DNA of 64,000 nt from Dermanyssus gallinae (lineage: Eukaryota > Arthropoda > Arachnida > Mesostigmata > Dermanyssidae): contig QVRM01002216.1 in assembly GCA_003439945.1 (NCBI GenBank), positions 124,001 through 188,000 on the forward strand, given 5' to 3'. Positions 12,041-24,420 of the stretch are shown one piece after another. Each line of letters begins with the position of its first letter. The first letter of the stretch is position 1. The notes under the pieces were generated by a model. The model was not told the DNA's origin, did not search any database, and saw nothing but the letters and a program-made list of their open reading frames with translations. Position numbers and translations under genes: made by a program.

Positions 12041-12442
12041 GCCTACGGAACAACTTTTAGCATATTTTCCCCGTAGGTACGCACAGCCATGTCTTGTTGT
12101 TTTTCGGCACGTGATGATTGCAACGATGCATATTGCGTAGTTACGTACTTCTGTATCCAGGCTGTATCCACAAGCCTCACAGACTGCCCAATAGTGGGGT
12201 TCATTTCGTCTCTGATACAGGGGTGTTGTTAGACATATGAGGTGAGAACACATTATGCCCGACCACTGGTTAGGTGAACACTAAACCTAACAGTACAACT
12301 ACAAAATCCTTATCGCGTATACCTGAGGCACACCATCCCTGCCTGGATGTTGGGCGGCTCCATACAGTAGTCGAACAGATGCACAGCAGCAAGATGAGCC
12401 AGTGCGATGCTCAACTAACTATGTTCAGCATCGAACAACAAC

Positions 12443-12474
<32 letters not shown>

Positions 12475-13747
12475 ACTGATTGTTTAGCTGATCAATTACT
12501 CTGATTCGGGTGCCTTTCTCAAACTCTTTAAAATTGACGCGACTTGACGCCTTCTTATGTGAATAGAGGGAGGCGGCTGACAGCTTAGGCAGAGGCCAGC
12601 GAATACATCGGTAGCAGTCGGTCCAACACTGGCAAATGCACCCACCCGCAAATGTAGTACTTAAAAGGAATCGTTCAAGGCTGCGTTTGTGGTGACAAAA
12701 AAAAGTCCGTCGGATTTACGTGACTGCCCCGGGAAACACTCAACAATATATCAATCATTTCAAAGGATTATTTCGCTAATAATAATCATAATAATAATCA
12801 TAATAGCAGTAGTAGTGGTCGGAGCAGACGTAGTAGAAAAACTCTGGGCTTCCAGCTACAATAAAATGTTCCTTGGTTGCTTGGGTAATTATCACTATGA
12901 CAAACTCGATTCTTCTAAAGCGGTACACAGACACATATAAACACACGCGCACACATACACAGACACACCGAGCGTAACAAAACGTTCAAATGGACGCCAA
13001 TCAATGTATGTACAGATCGAACGTATATGGTATTCGATTGCAAACAATACAAACTGGATCGAGATACGACGCCATAGAACAACACGAATTGATAGCAGAC
13101 GCAAAGTCCTCACCGGTACTCCAAGCTACGGCTGCGTGAATACACAATACACAACTACGCAGCTATTATGAATTAATCGTACTTCTGCAATTACTACGAC
13201 CACCAACATTTCTACTCAACGATCTACAGATGACAACAGATACGAAAATAAAACATACGCGTGAACAGATTCGTACAATGGCATTGGCTATTACAGCAAG
13301 AACAACAATAATAACAACAACAACAATCCAACAACACAATTGCCGCTCAAACGTCTATACATGCTTCCCGTTGCAATTGTCGTCAAGCCTGATAAGTATG
13401 AACGCTACGACGGTGGCACAACACTCAATGCACAGTACCTGCATTGTTGCTTGACCGTGTCAAAATTGTAATTGAGAAGACATCTGAGAGAAAATACTTC
13501 TCTCTCCTACGCTGGTGTACCTGTTGTAGTATCTTCGGAAGACTCATACGCTCCTCAACGGGCTATGGACCAATTGTCGGTGGTAGAATAATTTAAGAAT
13601 AATGGCCTATTACACATCCGTGTATATATATGATGTCGGAAGTCTCACGCAGAACTAGTAAACCGTTTTACACGTACAGCAATGCTTTTATATTTACGCT
13701 CAGAATAGTTTATAACGGACCAGTAAAACGGTGGATTATGGAATTCT

Positions 13748-13751
<4 letters not shown>
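12041..13751. other. No gene; (AAT)n tracts
   Basis: (AAT)n lies at about 12440-12472 and AAT/CATAAT tracts at 12776-12808. There are CAACAA tracts near 13300-13335. The remaining sequence is unique with no recognisable frame. Confidence 0.5.

Positions 13752-13821
<70 letters not shown>
13752..13821. repeat. (TA)n array
   Basis: About 70 bp of uninterrupted TA dinucleotide. Confidence 0.95.
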
Positions 13822-13823
<2 letters not shown>

Positions 13824-15907
13824 TGAAACAGTTAAGCCAGCAACAACAGTGTCACCAGCAGCAGCAGTAGCATGAATCGTAGCAGAAAAAGGTCCGTCAC
13901 GCATTCATTCGATCGTCGATCATCTGGCAGTCACCGACAGGGCTAAATCGAGATCAAGCCGGTCGCGAGGTGAGCCACTTCGCGCCAAAAGACGACTTCC
14001 GCAGACAATCGGGATGATAATGATGATAGTAATAATAAGAATAATAATAATAATCATCATATCATCATCATCATGTGATGACAGTAGAAGAATCTGGCCC
14101 TTGGCTGGTGGTCGCATGCCAAACGCATTCAGACAGACGACTCCGCCAGCCGGAACGGATAAAAACACCGACCGTCCCCCCGGTCGGCCCGGTCGCCAAA
14201 TACACCGTCTGGACGACGTCAATCGGCTTCAGATAAGACGACGTTTTCACGCGTCGCGTCCGTTTCGTTTCCGTTGGTTTTTCCCTTCCTGTTCCATCTC
14301 AGTCAGTGCGGTGGCGTCCGGCAACGCATCTCTACCACACAAACAATGCTCTTGTAAATAACTCTTACTCGCTCTCATCTATCTTTCGATCTGAATATTC
14401 GTTCATTCACTCATTCAATCATCCATTCATTCGTAAATTAATTTATTTAGCCAACTATCCTGTGTATTTATTGATTAGTTTATCTATTATAGTTACACGT
14501 CGTTGCACACGCTCTCATACCCTTAAAATTAATAGCATAATTTGTTTTAGCAAAAAAACTTTACTTGGCCAGAGGTATAATAGGGGGATGGTATCCGGAT
14601 GGTTAGAAGTAAATAGGCTATTACTCCTAGATGAAAAACTTGCCGTCTAATGGATGATAGATCGTGATGGTCATTACTGATGCAGGTGTTGTCGTGAATT
14701 TTGTTAGATGCGTGTTGTTGTCATAACAATGATAATAATCCGATTTTTTTACTGTTGGTAGTTCTTATTTTTGTGTGGTAAATAGTTTTATTAAATTACT
14801 ACTACGACTACTAGTGCTATCATCCTTGCCATGATTTGTCGAAGATGGATGGTCACGTATGACCAACTTAACGACCATAATTAAATGTTCAGCTGCGAGC
14901 CAACAATATATTCGTTTATATATAACCACCTAAGGGGTCTGTAACGGATTAACTATCACCGCAAGAATGGAATCGAGCACGGCAACAAAGAACGAAAACG
15001 TTGTAACACCCACGACGACGAAAATACCAACCACAACAACAAATACAGAAATGGAAAAACTTGCAGCCCGAAGTTGACTCCCGCCGGGGTGCCACGGGAT
15101 CAGCGAACGCTTTTTCTAGCTGTTGTTTACCTGCCGCCGCATCTTGTTTGGCTAAAGTGAAAGCACACGAGATTTGTCACATATTTTGCCTCAAAGTGTC
15201 GGATTTACGGCACCAAACTCCCACGCCAATGAAGCTAACAGAAAGACAAGCACTTCTAATTTGTCATCAGGGATTTTTCGCTTTGTCAGACGTTAATCAG
15301 GACAATACAAACTGCTGCACAGCGCAGTACGAACCGGTGAATGATGGGGTAAACATCATTGGATTGGCAATTGAGGTGGTGAGGCTAGCTACGATATGCA
15401 TAGCCTGTATCATTTCGGTCGTAGACGCGTGCGAAATGCGTATTGTTGCATACGACTCTCCTAGCTAGCGCGTTACTTTTAGAGCATTCGGCGCTGATGT
15501 CGGCTGCTGTGACGTCTCTACAACGGAAGAGTTCTGATGGTGTCATCGTTTTCGTTGATGGTGTCATCGTGTGGTTGTTGTTGTCGTCGTCGCTGTTGTT
15601 ATCGTCGTCGTTGTTTTATGCCGATGAAAATAGTGTCCATTGTTACTGTTAGCGACAACGGTTCCCGCTATTACGGTTGTTGACTGGATGCCAACTGCGA
15701 TAATATCCAAGCAGATAACGCCTATGCAAATGAGAGTGGTCGCAGTAGAAGCAATGACGAAATGGGACGGAGTGCGGTTTAAGCGGTACGAATTGCGGGT
15801 TCAATCCCAGCGTGATATACATATCCTTTTAAAGAAATCTTCTTTTTAAGATCTGCCAATTCATCATAATTTTTTTGTTTTATTAGAAACAAATTGATAA
15901 GGTATAT
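13822..15907. other. No gene recognised
   Basis: An ATG/ATA/CAT triplet tract lies at 14016-14075. The 135-codon frame at 15061-15468 has several Cys residues but no recognisable domain or exon borders. At 15773-15815 a box-B-like GGGTTCAATCCC with T-rich sequence downstream may be a very degraded tRNA-SINE, but no box A is clear. Confidence 0.4.
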
Positions 15908-16072
15908 GAGAGTATAGAATTAAACATTTTTAAGGAGGTTAAGGTTTTTAATTCTAGACCATCCTCCGTCCCCTTTGGGCTTGGTGGATTCGTCCTAAGG
16001 AATATATTCAAGGCTCCGAGGGCCGAACATGTTGGATATATCTAGGGTTTTCTCAACAACCTTTGTGGCAAT
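15908..16072 (-). mobile_element. SINE fragment (3' two-fifths)
   Basis: A minus-strand copy lacking the tRNA head. It keeps the terminal hairpin (TAGAATTAAAC ... GTTTTTAATTCTAGA), the CCATCCTCCGTCCC block, CCGAGGGCCGAACATG and CTTTGTGGCA, in the same order as the full copies, then stops. It is diverged and carries small insertions, so it is older than the 9.2-9.9 kb pair. Confidence 0.8.
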
Positions 16073-17997
16073 TGGAACATCGAAGTCGAAATGAAGAACA
16101 TGCAGCACTCGTTATTCGTTCGTTGCTCGCCATGACCAAGAAGTTAAAATTAAAATGTCACCATATCTGCTCTGCGCGTAGCACCATGCGCGCTAAGCCG
16201 TTTAGACGTCCCCAGTCATTTCTTCACGGCCAAATTTTAGGCTTGTCAAGGGCGGGTCTCATTCTTGTAGCAGTACTTGAGCAACGCGAAAATAGTCGCG
16301 CTTTTCCAATAAAATTAATCCATTCTTCTAGCACGACAACAACGGTTGTGGTGCCGACACCAAATGATTACGACATTCCGCCGTCGTTTTCTCTATTATT
16401 ATTATTCGCTCCTACAACAAAGAGTCAACTCTACGTGAACGGTCGCGGACAATCACCACGTTGGTGCTTCATTCGTCCATAACAGTGCCAGCCAAACCGT
16501 TTTCCTTCTTTTCCTCTTGTCGGCTCTCTCCCCCCTCCCTGACACGGTCGTCCGCTTTTTTTCTTCACCGCCCCCGCAAATGCCCCCCCCCCCCCCACAC
16601 AGAGAACGTTCCCGGTTGTGCCTGCGTGCGAGCGTGAGGTGATTCGCGCTGTTCAACGCGTCCATCGGCGTGACGCGTCTTCCTTGCATCCTATCGCGGG
16701 CCGGTTTGGATTCGGCATGCAACAAGTTTTAATATTCAAGCAAGCACACGGAAGAAGACTAGATACTGCGAGAAAGAACGGAATAAAGAAAGAAAGATAG
16801 ATGGAAAGAAAGAAATAAGGAATAAAAGAACCGAACGCACACAGGCAAACAGCGAGCCACCCAGGAACAACAAACGAGCGAGAGCAAAATAAAGTGAGAG
16901 AGGAGAAATCATCAAAAGGAGGGGGGGGGTGATGACACGTCGAACACCCCCAACCAACGAAGTATCGCTGTCTCGACCTCTTTCTTCCTGTTCAGTTCAG
17001 CCCAGCTGTAACCCACTACCATGTTGCTAGCATAATGGCACGATCACTTACAACAACAAGAACCACCACCACCAACAGCACCTAGAACAACAACAACCAC
17101 CAACAACAACACCTAGAACAACAACAACACAAAAAATCAACACAACAACAACGGTCGCAGCACAACAACAAGAACACCAACAACACTACCACACAACTGC
17201 ACATTCTGGGCCCCACACGCGGCAAAACAATAAAGATAATAAAAATGACTACGTGATCACCAGGACGAACAATTGCTGCCTTCCCTTCCCGTTTAAGCTA
17301 CGCACCTAGTAATTACTAGAAGGATCAAGAGTTATAACGAGAGAAAGAAAGAGAGAGGCGGGAGGGGGGGGGGAAGAAAAGGCACCGAATAAAGACGAAA
17401 ATTCTAGTCTTCCTAACTAGTCACTTCCTATCTATCCGCTATACAGTAAAGTAGGCAGGCTGGACTCGGCTGTAAGGTTTCCTCTGAAAACCCCTCTTTC
17501 CGACTGACTGCATGTCAACGAAGAGTCCGTGCAAGGGTCTAAACATGTCGTACTGTTGTTGCTCTGCTCGCTAGAATCGAAAGTGGGCAACGGCTGCGGT
17601 GTGTTTTGAGCGTCTAGTTATCGTTGATCATCATTGTCGTCGAACAACACCTTGTTAGTTTGTACAGTTTTGTTGGCACCCAAGGCCGATTTTGTATCAA
17701 CAGGCCCCATCATCGTCATTGTCATCATTATAGGTGAGCTGACAGGTCCCTAACACCCTGATGACTGAAAGTTCACGTCCTCAAAGCCGCCTTATTTATT
17801 TAATTAAGCTACGGCTCGCACGGCTGCCATGGAGTTCTACGCCTCGAGTAGTATTTTCGCAAATTTAGATTAAGTCAACACATACCACCTCCCTTTTGGT
17901 GGACACTATATTGATTTCGATTGCATAATACACATTTTAAGCGAATAAACTATAGACTGACTGCAGGTCACCTAAACTACGCAGCCCGCTGTGCAAC
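16073..17997. other. No gene; C run and CAA/ACC field
   Basis: A 14-base C run lies at about 16583-16596 and a G run near 16920. CAACAA/ACCACC tracts occupy 17050-17195, and a G run lies at 17365-17372. The 139-codon frame at 16063-16482 begins in the SINE fragment and is unrecognised beyond it. At about 17730 on the plus strand, a pyrimidine-rich stretch ends in TATAG joined to GTGAGC. Confidence 0.45.
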
Positions 17998-18150
17998 ATG
18001 TCGAAACGTGCATTTTCCCTCGACACTTTTGTATCTGTAAAGGCTGTTGGTATATGGAAGTGTCCTGACGAAGATATTCCGCATGTCGTTCGCCAGCTTA
18101 CATTTACTGCAGGGGGGCGATGGAACAGCTATTCAAAGGGGACTGCATAA
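17998..18150 (+). pseudogene. Coding-like fragment A, family unknown
   Basis: A 50-codon ATG-initiated frame with a varied, non-repetitive composition (starts MSKRAFSLDTFVSV, contains KCPDEDIPHVV). It ends in TAA next to an A run. The same reading frame stays open after that stop up to and through the 35-bp repeat at 18180, which suggests a formerly longer coding sequence. I do not recognise the family. A transposon, an old viral-derived insert or a host pseudogene are all possible. Confidence 0.35.
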
Positions 18151-18179
18151 AAAAAGTATATATCTGATGTATATGTTTA

Positions 18180-18214
18180 TCTAAATCTTCCTAGAATTTC
18201 GCTTCAATTTACAT
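18180..18214 (+). repeat. 35-bp direct repeat, left copy
   Basis: TCTAAATCTTCCTAGAATTT through TTTACAT is identical to 18441-18475. The two copies flank a 226-bp segment that interrupts the coding-like frame. Confidence 0.9.
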
Positions 18215-18440
18215 TTTACCCAACCTGGGTGTTAATAAACCATATTAAAGCAGTATATATATATGCTGCATTCATCGGTGTTCTTTTCGCATCCCTACGT
18301 ACATATGTTTAGCGGCAAACGAAGACTAAAAACAACCCGAGTTCAACTAGGCGAGCAGGCATATTAGTTGCGACTGACAGTAGAAGAAAGACGGAGATTG
18401 TTCGGAGCGTCCCATGCCAAACTCGCTGAGCATCTGCCGC
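18215..18440. mobile_element. 226-bp insertion between 35-bp direct repeats
   Basis: It separates the two copies of the 35-bp repeat. It contains a small TA tract near 18256 but no terminal inverted repeats or recognisable ORF. A 35-bp duplication is long for a transposition target site, so a local duplication or a template-switch event is as likely as a mobile insertion. Confidence 0.35.
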
Positions 18441-18681
18441 TCTAAATCTTCCTAGAATTTCGCTTCAATTTACATATTCTGATGCTGATATCGCGCTTAA
18501 GAATTTAGAGAACAATTTACGAAAACTCGTGCGCCAACATAGGGACCCTGTCGATGGTATCTTTGCTATTTGTGAGCCCGTTTTCGTTAATATTTCGTCG
18601 GCCAATAAATATGGGAGACGTATTATAAATGTTTCGCCATGTAGACTAGTCTATCATAGATATTGCGCAAGTACGGCGTAG
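18430..18681 (+). pseudogene. Coding-like fragment B, family unknown
   Basis: Open between stops at 18427 and 18679 (83 codons). It begins through the right copy of the 35-bp repeat and continues with a natural-looking composition (ALKNLENNLRKLVRQH, then DPVDGIFAICEPVFVNISS). It is in register with fragment A if the 226-bp insertion is ignored. No family is recognised and no reconstruction is offered. Confidence 0.35.
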
Positions 18682-18715
18682 ATAGAAGCCTTGTCAAATA
18701 GATCAAACCTTTTGA

Positions 18716-19015
18716 CGAGATAAGGGCGTTCGTGTAAGGCGTTGCCTCTCAGTGTGTAGCATCGATATAGCATCTGACGATCCCCAATGGGCAACACTAG
18801 GACGTAGGCTCATGCACAACTTGTACATTGGCTTTTTGAAGTTTATATTCAGGCCTAATAAGCCTGTTAATGCGCACGGTGTAAAATGTATACACTGTAA
18901 TAAATGGGGGATAAAAATGGCCAATGTTCCGAGAAGTTTTCGGTTAATAAATTCGCAGTGCTGTACTTTAACCCCGATAGTCCCGTGTAATTATAGGTAT
19001 AGTAATCCTGTGTAA
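18716..19015 (+). pseudogene. Coding-like fragment C, family unknown
   Basis: Open for 99 codons after a stop at 18713. It contains WATLGRRLMHNLYIGFLKF, a CIHC pair followed later by CC and a Cys near the end, and finishes in TAA. It lies in a different frame from fragment B, 35 bp downstream. Together with A and B it suggests one broken gene-like unit of about 1 kb. It could be an independent small frame. Confidence 0.3.
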
Positions 19016-19559
19016 GTTTACAGCATGTATTAATTATCTAAGAATGCTCTAATATGTATCACATTTACGTACGGTCCACACGTAACTGATATTGTGGCGG
19101 CCGCGTCTCAAAGAACCAACTGGATTTTGCGCTCGTTCGTAATCAAAAACACAAAACTATGTATAGCTGTTTCACAGCACATACTGCCGCTGTTCGTTAT
19201 GGAGCCGTTGGCATGGAGGAATTGCTCCCGGGAATATCGTTCTGTTGTGACCTTCGATGACGATTATTGGCTTGCCTAATGCATGTGGATTTGGCTCGCA
19301 TACAGCAGAGGAATACCGGATCATCAGCTCCACTCGTATTATATATATATATATATATATATACAGGTCGTCCAAATCCAGTTTAGCCAGACTCAAGATA
19401 ATTGTAGATTTTGTTAAAATAAGCTTTTTTTTTTCAATGAAATGGAGGCGGTAACAGTGAAATGACTGGCTTTTATGGCTGAACCGGATATCAATTCGCA
19501 AAATTTGTGGTTACGAGAGAATGGTCTTTGGATAGAGAAAATTAACAGACCGGCACGTT
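19016..19559. other. No gene; short TA array
   Basis: AT-rich unique sequence with a 22-bp TA array at 19342-19363. No recognisable frame. Confidence 0.5.
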
Positions 19560-20065
19560 CGAAAGAATATATTTCTGATATCTGAAAGACATTCAACGTG
19601 GCTATCAAAAGAAAAATAGTCGTATTGAGAACAGTTTGCAAAAATCGAAATACTGTGATGATTCGTTTTTATCTTTTACGTTCAATAAGTAAAAAATGCC
19701 ATTACGCTCATGCGCTAACGTTCAATGTCTTCGTTCGGAAGAATATATTTCTGATGCCTGAAAGACATTCAACGTCAAGCTATCGAAAGAAGACTAGTCG
19801 TATTGAGAATAGTTTGCAAAAATCGAGAAAAAACTGTGATGACTCACTTTGATTTGATCTTTCACGTTAAATACGTAAAAAAAATTACCATTACGCTCAT
19901 AAACCAACGTTCAATGTTTGAGAGTCGTCGATCATTGCCCAGCGAAAGACAAATAGTCTAATTGAATAAGTTCGCTAAAGTTAAGATCCTGTAATGTTAA
20001 TTTATTTAGCTTTCGCTTTAACTGCCTTAAACATGTGATTACGCTCATAAAACGTTGATACGTCG
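19560..20065. repeat. Three decayed ~176-bp tandem monomers
   Basis: GAATATATTTCTGAT occurs at 19565 and 19741 (period 176). Both copies continue with CTGAAAGACATTCAACGT, CTATC(A/G)AAAGAA, TAGTCGTATTGAGAA, TTTGCAAAAATCGA and CATTACGCTCAT. A third, shorter copy follows from about 19925 with GCGAAAGACAAATAGTCTAATTGAA and ends GATTACGCTCATAAAACGTTGA. Satellite-like or duplicated unit; function unknown. Confidence 0.8.
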
Positions 20066-20736
20066 AGGAATGGACATCATCTTGCTGCCGAACGAATCGA
20101 TTGTGTTTCAATTCGTTGTGTGATTACCATAAACCGTTTTGTCCTTCCCAATGTCGGATTCTCATAGAGCCATACTATATGACCCTATGTATGCCATGTG
20201 CATGTTTTGACTCGATTTAGCCTTGGCAAATCTACAATCGCCGTACATAAGTGCTTAGAAATATCCTGAGTAGTTAATTGGGAAAATGTCCCACACACTA
20301 CTGACAACTACCTTACCAGTACTGCTGGCAGGAGTTTCAGAAAATATTTGCTCGAGGGTGTTGTTCCAGCACGGCATGGTGCACCGGCACTTCAAACTTG
20401 AACACGGCATACATATGGCCACCTATTTGTGAGCGCCACTATTTTGCGCTAACCATATCGAACTCCGCCACATATAGACCGTGCACCAGGCGTTAATGCC
20501 CCCGCCCGTATTGTTCACATAAAACTTAAAAGAAATAAAAAAAAATCCGGCACCGGGAGCAAGGATAACAGCTTACGGTAATCATATAACGAATCGAATC
20601 ACCATCGATTTGTTACGAAATGATCTCCACTAAATCCACATTTTTCTGAATGTGTGTGTGTGTCTGTGTTTTTAGTGTAATGGCAATTTTTCAAAGGAAA
20701 ATAACGCGAATGCTCACAAGGAGTCTGACCACCTAC
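20066..20736. other. No gene recognised
   Basis: Unique AT-rich sequence with a short A run near 20536 and a short GT tract near 20650. It would be the downstream intron if the minus-strand candidate exon at 20737-20883 is real. Confidence 0.45.
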
Positions 20737-20883
20737 CTCGGTATTAAGGAAACGACTAATTTCACTGTCATTCCTAAACAAGACATTGCTCGTGTTTAGA
20801 CACCCTGCATATAATGCAAACGAAGTGACATTCAGATTGATGTGTTTGATGCAGGCTGGGTTCATATCATAGCGAAGACTCAC
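20737..20883 (-). CDS. Candidate internal exon (49 codons, minus strand)
   Basis: On the minus strand a strong pyrimidine tract (TTCTCTCTGTTTTTTACC) leads to TTACAG at 20884. An open stretch of exactly 147 bp follows, then ACCGAG joined to GTAGGT, a good 5' splice site. The 49 codons are phase 0 at both ends. They read VSLRYDMNPACIKHINLNVT and onwards, with two Cys (residues 11 and 28) and three N-glycosylation motifs (NVT, NTS, NDS), as expected of an extracellular segment. No family is recognised. The acceptor is immediately followed by GTGAGT, so the same site could instead be a 5' splice site of an upstream exon or a recursive-splicing site. Confidence 0.35.
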
Positions 20884-20930
20884 CTGTAAGGTAAAAAACA
20901 GAGAGAACAATGTGACGGTAAGAATTACTA

Positions 20931-20931
<1 letters not shown>
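20884..20931 (-). other. Pyrimidine-rich sequence upstream of candidate exon
   Basis: On the minus strand it encodes a run of apolar residues (ILVILTVTLFSLFFTLQ) ending at CAG-GTGAGT. This permits the alternative reading of a membrane-segment or signal-peptide exon with its 5' splice site here. Confidence 0.2.
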
Positions 20932-20979
<48 letters not shown>

Positions 20980-20982
20980 ACT
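20932..20982. repeat. (TA)n array
   Basis: About 50 bp of TA with one TGTA interruption at the right end. Confidence 0.9.
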
Positions 20983-22487
20983 CATGCTAAACTTTTTGCC
21001 AAACAGTACTGGTTGCAGAAGCTCGCAATTAGTAGCAAATGTAGGCTAAGGTCATTTCTGCGCGTAGCAGATTTATTTCTTTGACTGAAAACAAACTTTA
21101 CTTTGCGTCACAAACCAGAGAGCTTTAAGGGGAGTGTTGCCTCCGCCGGTCCTTTACTGTGTTATACTACCAGAAAATTAATAATAATAACCACAACAAC
21201 AACAACTATTCGAAGCCTAAATTCGACGTGTTGTTTAGGGTAATACGTTTCGTGCTTCTACCGCAAGCACAAAAGGCTAATCGTGGTGTCATTCGTTCAG
21301 TAGTAAAACCTTATTCTAAAAGTATTCTTTGGGATTGCGCTGATGTATATTCTGTGCTGGCCGGTCCAGGAATAAATGCAGAGAGCCTCGAGTGCCCGAG
21401 GCTGCATAACCAAGTTAATGCTTGATGGTTGATTTAGCGCACGTTCTTAAAACGTATTCGTCTCTGCGTACGTTCAGTAAACATTGCATGCTCGTAGATC
21501 ACAATATCTCGATAAAAATCTCCACTGGACACAAAATGCATACTATATAGCCAATAATAATGTACTCGTGTTGGGGTGATCCCCATAGCGGCCATCACCA
21601 TCTTCCCGATAAAGTTCACCTGAACGATACGTCCGTCTTAGGTGATTTCTCCATAAAAAGATACCCAAGACTACTATTAGTTACTCTTGTCGGTGGTGAG
21701 TCAATCTAAACAAGTCCTGCTATGTATGGTATCTGTAAGTGTTTCGCTTCAAGTCGGCCCTACAGCATCTTCAATATGTCAGCACCGCTATATTACATAC
21801 AACTGTTGTAGACTAAGCGATTTAAATGCTGCTTCCGGCGTTAGTTCAATAGCTCAACAGGACTCGGCACTTTCGATACGAATCACCATCACCACATACG
21901 AAATAGAGCCACGAATTTCGATAAACCGCGCGGAAGACTAGCAACGGAAACCTAAAGCGCCCAAAGACAACCATCAATCTAGCGTTTTGGTAGTTCCGCT
22001 ATGGGCCGAACGGTCGGACATACCGCGGCGTGGTATCTATCATCTCTTTGCTCTAACACTGTTTGCATCGACATTCATTCTGTGGTCCATGAAAGCCCTC
22101 CGCGTTCAAAAGCAATGGTGCAAAGGCCATGGTTTGATGTCGATCTCTCGCTCCGCTAGCCCGCCTGTATATATATATATATAACTTTTTATTTTAATAA
22201 AAAAACAACGCAAGTCTGCGATTTGTCTCCCGAACGTCAGTTTAGCGACCCGGTTAGTCTAGCCCAGCTACTGTTACGAAACAATGCCTCCAGTGCAACT
22301 GTTACTTCACTCTTGGCCGTTTGCGGTGGTCTCGACGTAGCCGGATATTTGAAAACGGCCCTGTTATAGCCTGTCATAACACGATTAATCCAGTGGCTGC
22401 AATGGTTGCAAAAGAGTCTCTGTACGTTATATATATTTTTATTTGCGAGTGGGGGTGAGCCTAGGCGGGTACACGTGGATCCCACAA
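20983..22487. other. No gene recognised
   Basis: Unique sequence with a few CAACAA and short TA tracts (21180-21210, 22166-22183). Frames of 60-135 codons are either TA translations or unrecognised. Confidence 0.5.
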
Positions 22488-22706
<219 letters not shown>

Positions 22707-22744
22707 CGACAAGACGATATTTGAGGAAACAGTCTAGATTTCAG

Positions 22745-22817
22745 TTTTTTTTAAGAAGGTTGTTTTTAAATCTAGACCATTCTCCGTCCCCTACGGCTTG
22801 GAACTTAACCTTAGGGA
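22745..22817 (-). mobile_element. SINE 3'-end fragment
   Basis: TTTTTTAAGAAGGTTGTTTTTAA, TCTAGACCATTCTCCGTCCC, then GGCTTGGAACTTAACCTTAG match the tail region of the full SINEs in order on the minus strand. Nothing of the head remains. It lies 40 bp from the long TA array. Confidence 0.75.
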
Positions 22818-24317
22818 AACAAGTGGTTTGCCATAGTAAGCACGTGAGCGTGATTTTATTCGGTCAAGAGGGCATTGTTTTCTGGAGTACAAGTTTCAGT
22901 TTTAATGTCCGCCTGGCCACAAGAAACAATCCTTGTATCGGTAAACATACAGGCTGCCGTATGGTATACATCTACCATTGTTAGCTAAGAGATACTACAG
23001 ACGTATGGTAAATGTTTTAACCACAAAAATAAGCCGACCACATCCGCTGCTGTAGACCTGCAAAAATCAGGCCAATCGCGGCTGGTGTAAAACATTTAGC
23101 ACATGTTTAAGACAAATCTGGTGACCTAGGAGCTATAAAAGAACAGTATGGAAGGTTAGGAAATGTTAATTATTGCAGATAAAATTGTCGTCGAGCTTCG
23201 ATTTTCTTAATTATTAACCTACTTTTATATCCACAATAAAAAAAAGACGTGCTGGCGTCACCAGCCTACCGTGAGAAACGAATAACCGTTAACATACGAG
23301 AAGGGTCAACCTTGGCCCTTCAACTTGGATGACTTCGATTTAATGTATCAATCAAGCAATAAGGCCTTATCAAATAAATGCATGTGACATTACAACAACC
23401 AAACACCTAGATACGACAAAGTCGTTTGTTGGAAAAAGACCCAAATCTGCAAATAGTTTGTCCAACATCTAAACGATGAGAAACGCATGTAGGGCTTACA
23501 GACGATGACTTTTGAGGTTACGAGTTGTCGGCTGTGAACGGTATATCACAGTAATAAAGCTATGATGCGTGTACGTGTATTAGAAAAAAGAGAGTTGGAA
23601 CTTCCTTCTGTCCTTCGACATTATCTCAATGACGGTAATAAAATTCGACCCCAGTTTGAAATCTTGACACGAAGGCGTTGTTGAATAAGGCAATAGTCCG
23701 CACGACAGTCATTTTTTGTAATTCTCGAGCAACACTTCTGCGGAGCTCCTAACGAACGCAAACCCCCATAAGACTAGTGGCACTTTCCATATGATGGAGA
23801 TTTATTATTATTATTAATATTATTATTATTATTATCATCATCATCATTCCCAACAGCTACCTGTTACTCACCATGTGTGCCACGCACCTAGCAGCGTATC
23901 GCGCGAACCAATTAATCTACCCTGGGCGTAAGCTTAATTGTCTTTACTTGAATAACCCGGCCGCTACTGCCAACCACCGCTGTGACCGCTCGGCGATCGT
24001 AGCTTCTATTCCTAGAGATTGAAACCGAGCGCCGAGCGCTGTGTTGTAAACGATACAGTTACATGATACCACTCTAGTTGTCATTCACGAGAGAAGCCTC
24101 AGAGAGAACTGATGATGAGAACAACCCCTCCTCGCCTCCGATCCCCTACCGACTATATCTTGCTGCTCTCCTATATAACAACCCGAACGTGCATATACAT
24201 ATATGCAGCTAGAATGTCCAACTTTTCCAACCACTGGTGTGCTGCCAGCCAGTCAACCGTTTCTTCGTGTACGGTAGCTCCGCCAAATTTTGAAGACCAT
24301 AATACTCTACTTGTAGT

Positions 24318-24325
<8 letters not shown>
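22818..24325. other. No gene; (ATT)n tract
   Basis: Unique sequence with an imperfect ATT tract and CATCATCAT at about 23802-23848. No recognisable frame. Confidence 0.5.

Positions 24326-24377
<52 letters not shown>
24326..24377. repeat. (TA)n array
   Basis: About 50 bp of uninterrupted TA. Confidence 0.9.
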
Positions 24378-24420
24378 GAGGTATCCCCACCCAGAGCATT
24401 GTCGATGGAATGGCGCGGTG

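Noticed and set aside
15773..15815. Possible second SINE family head (GGGTTCAATCCC)
   Set aside because: Only box B is convincing and no second copy was found in the window.
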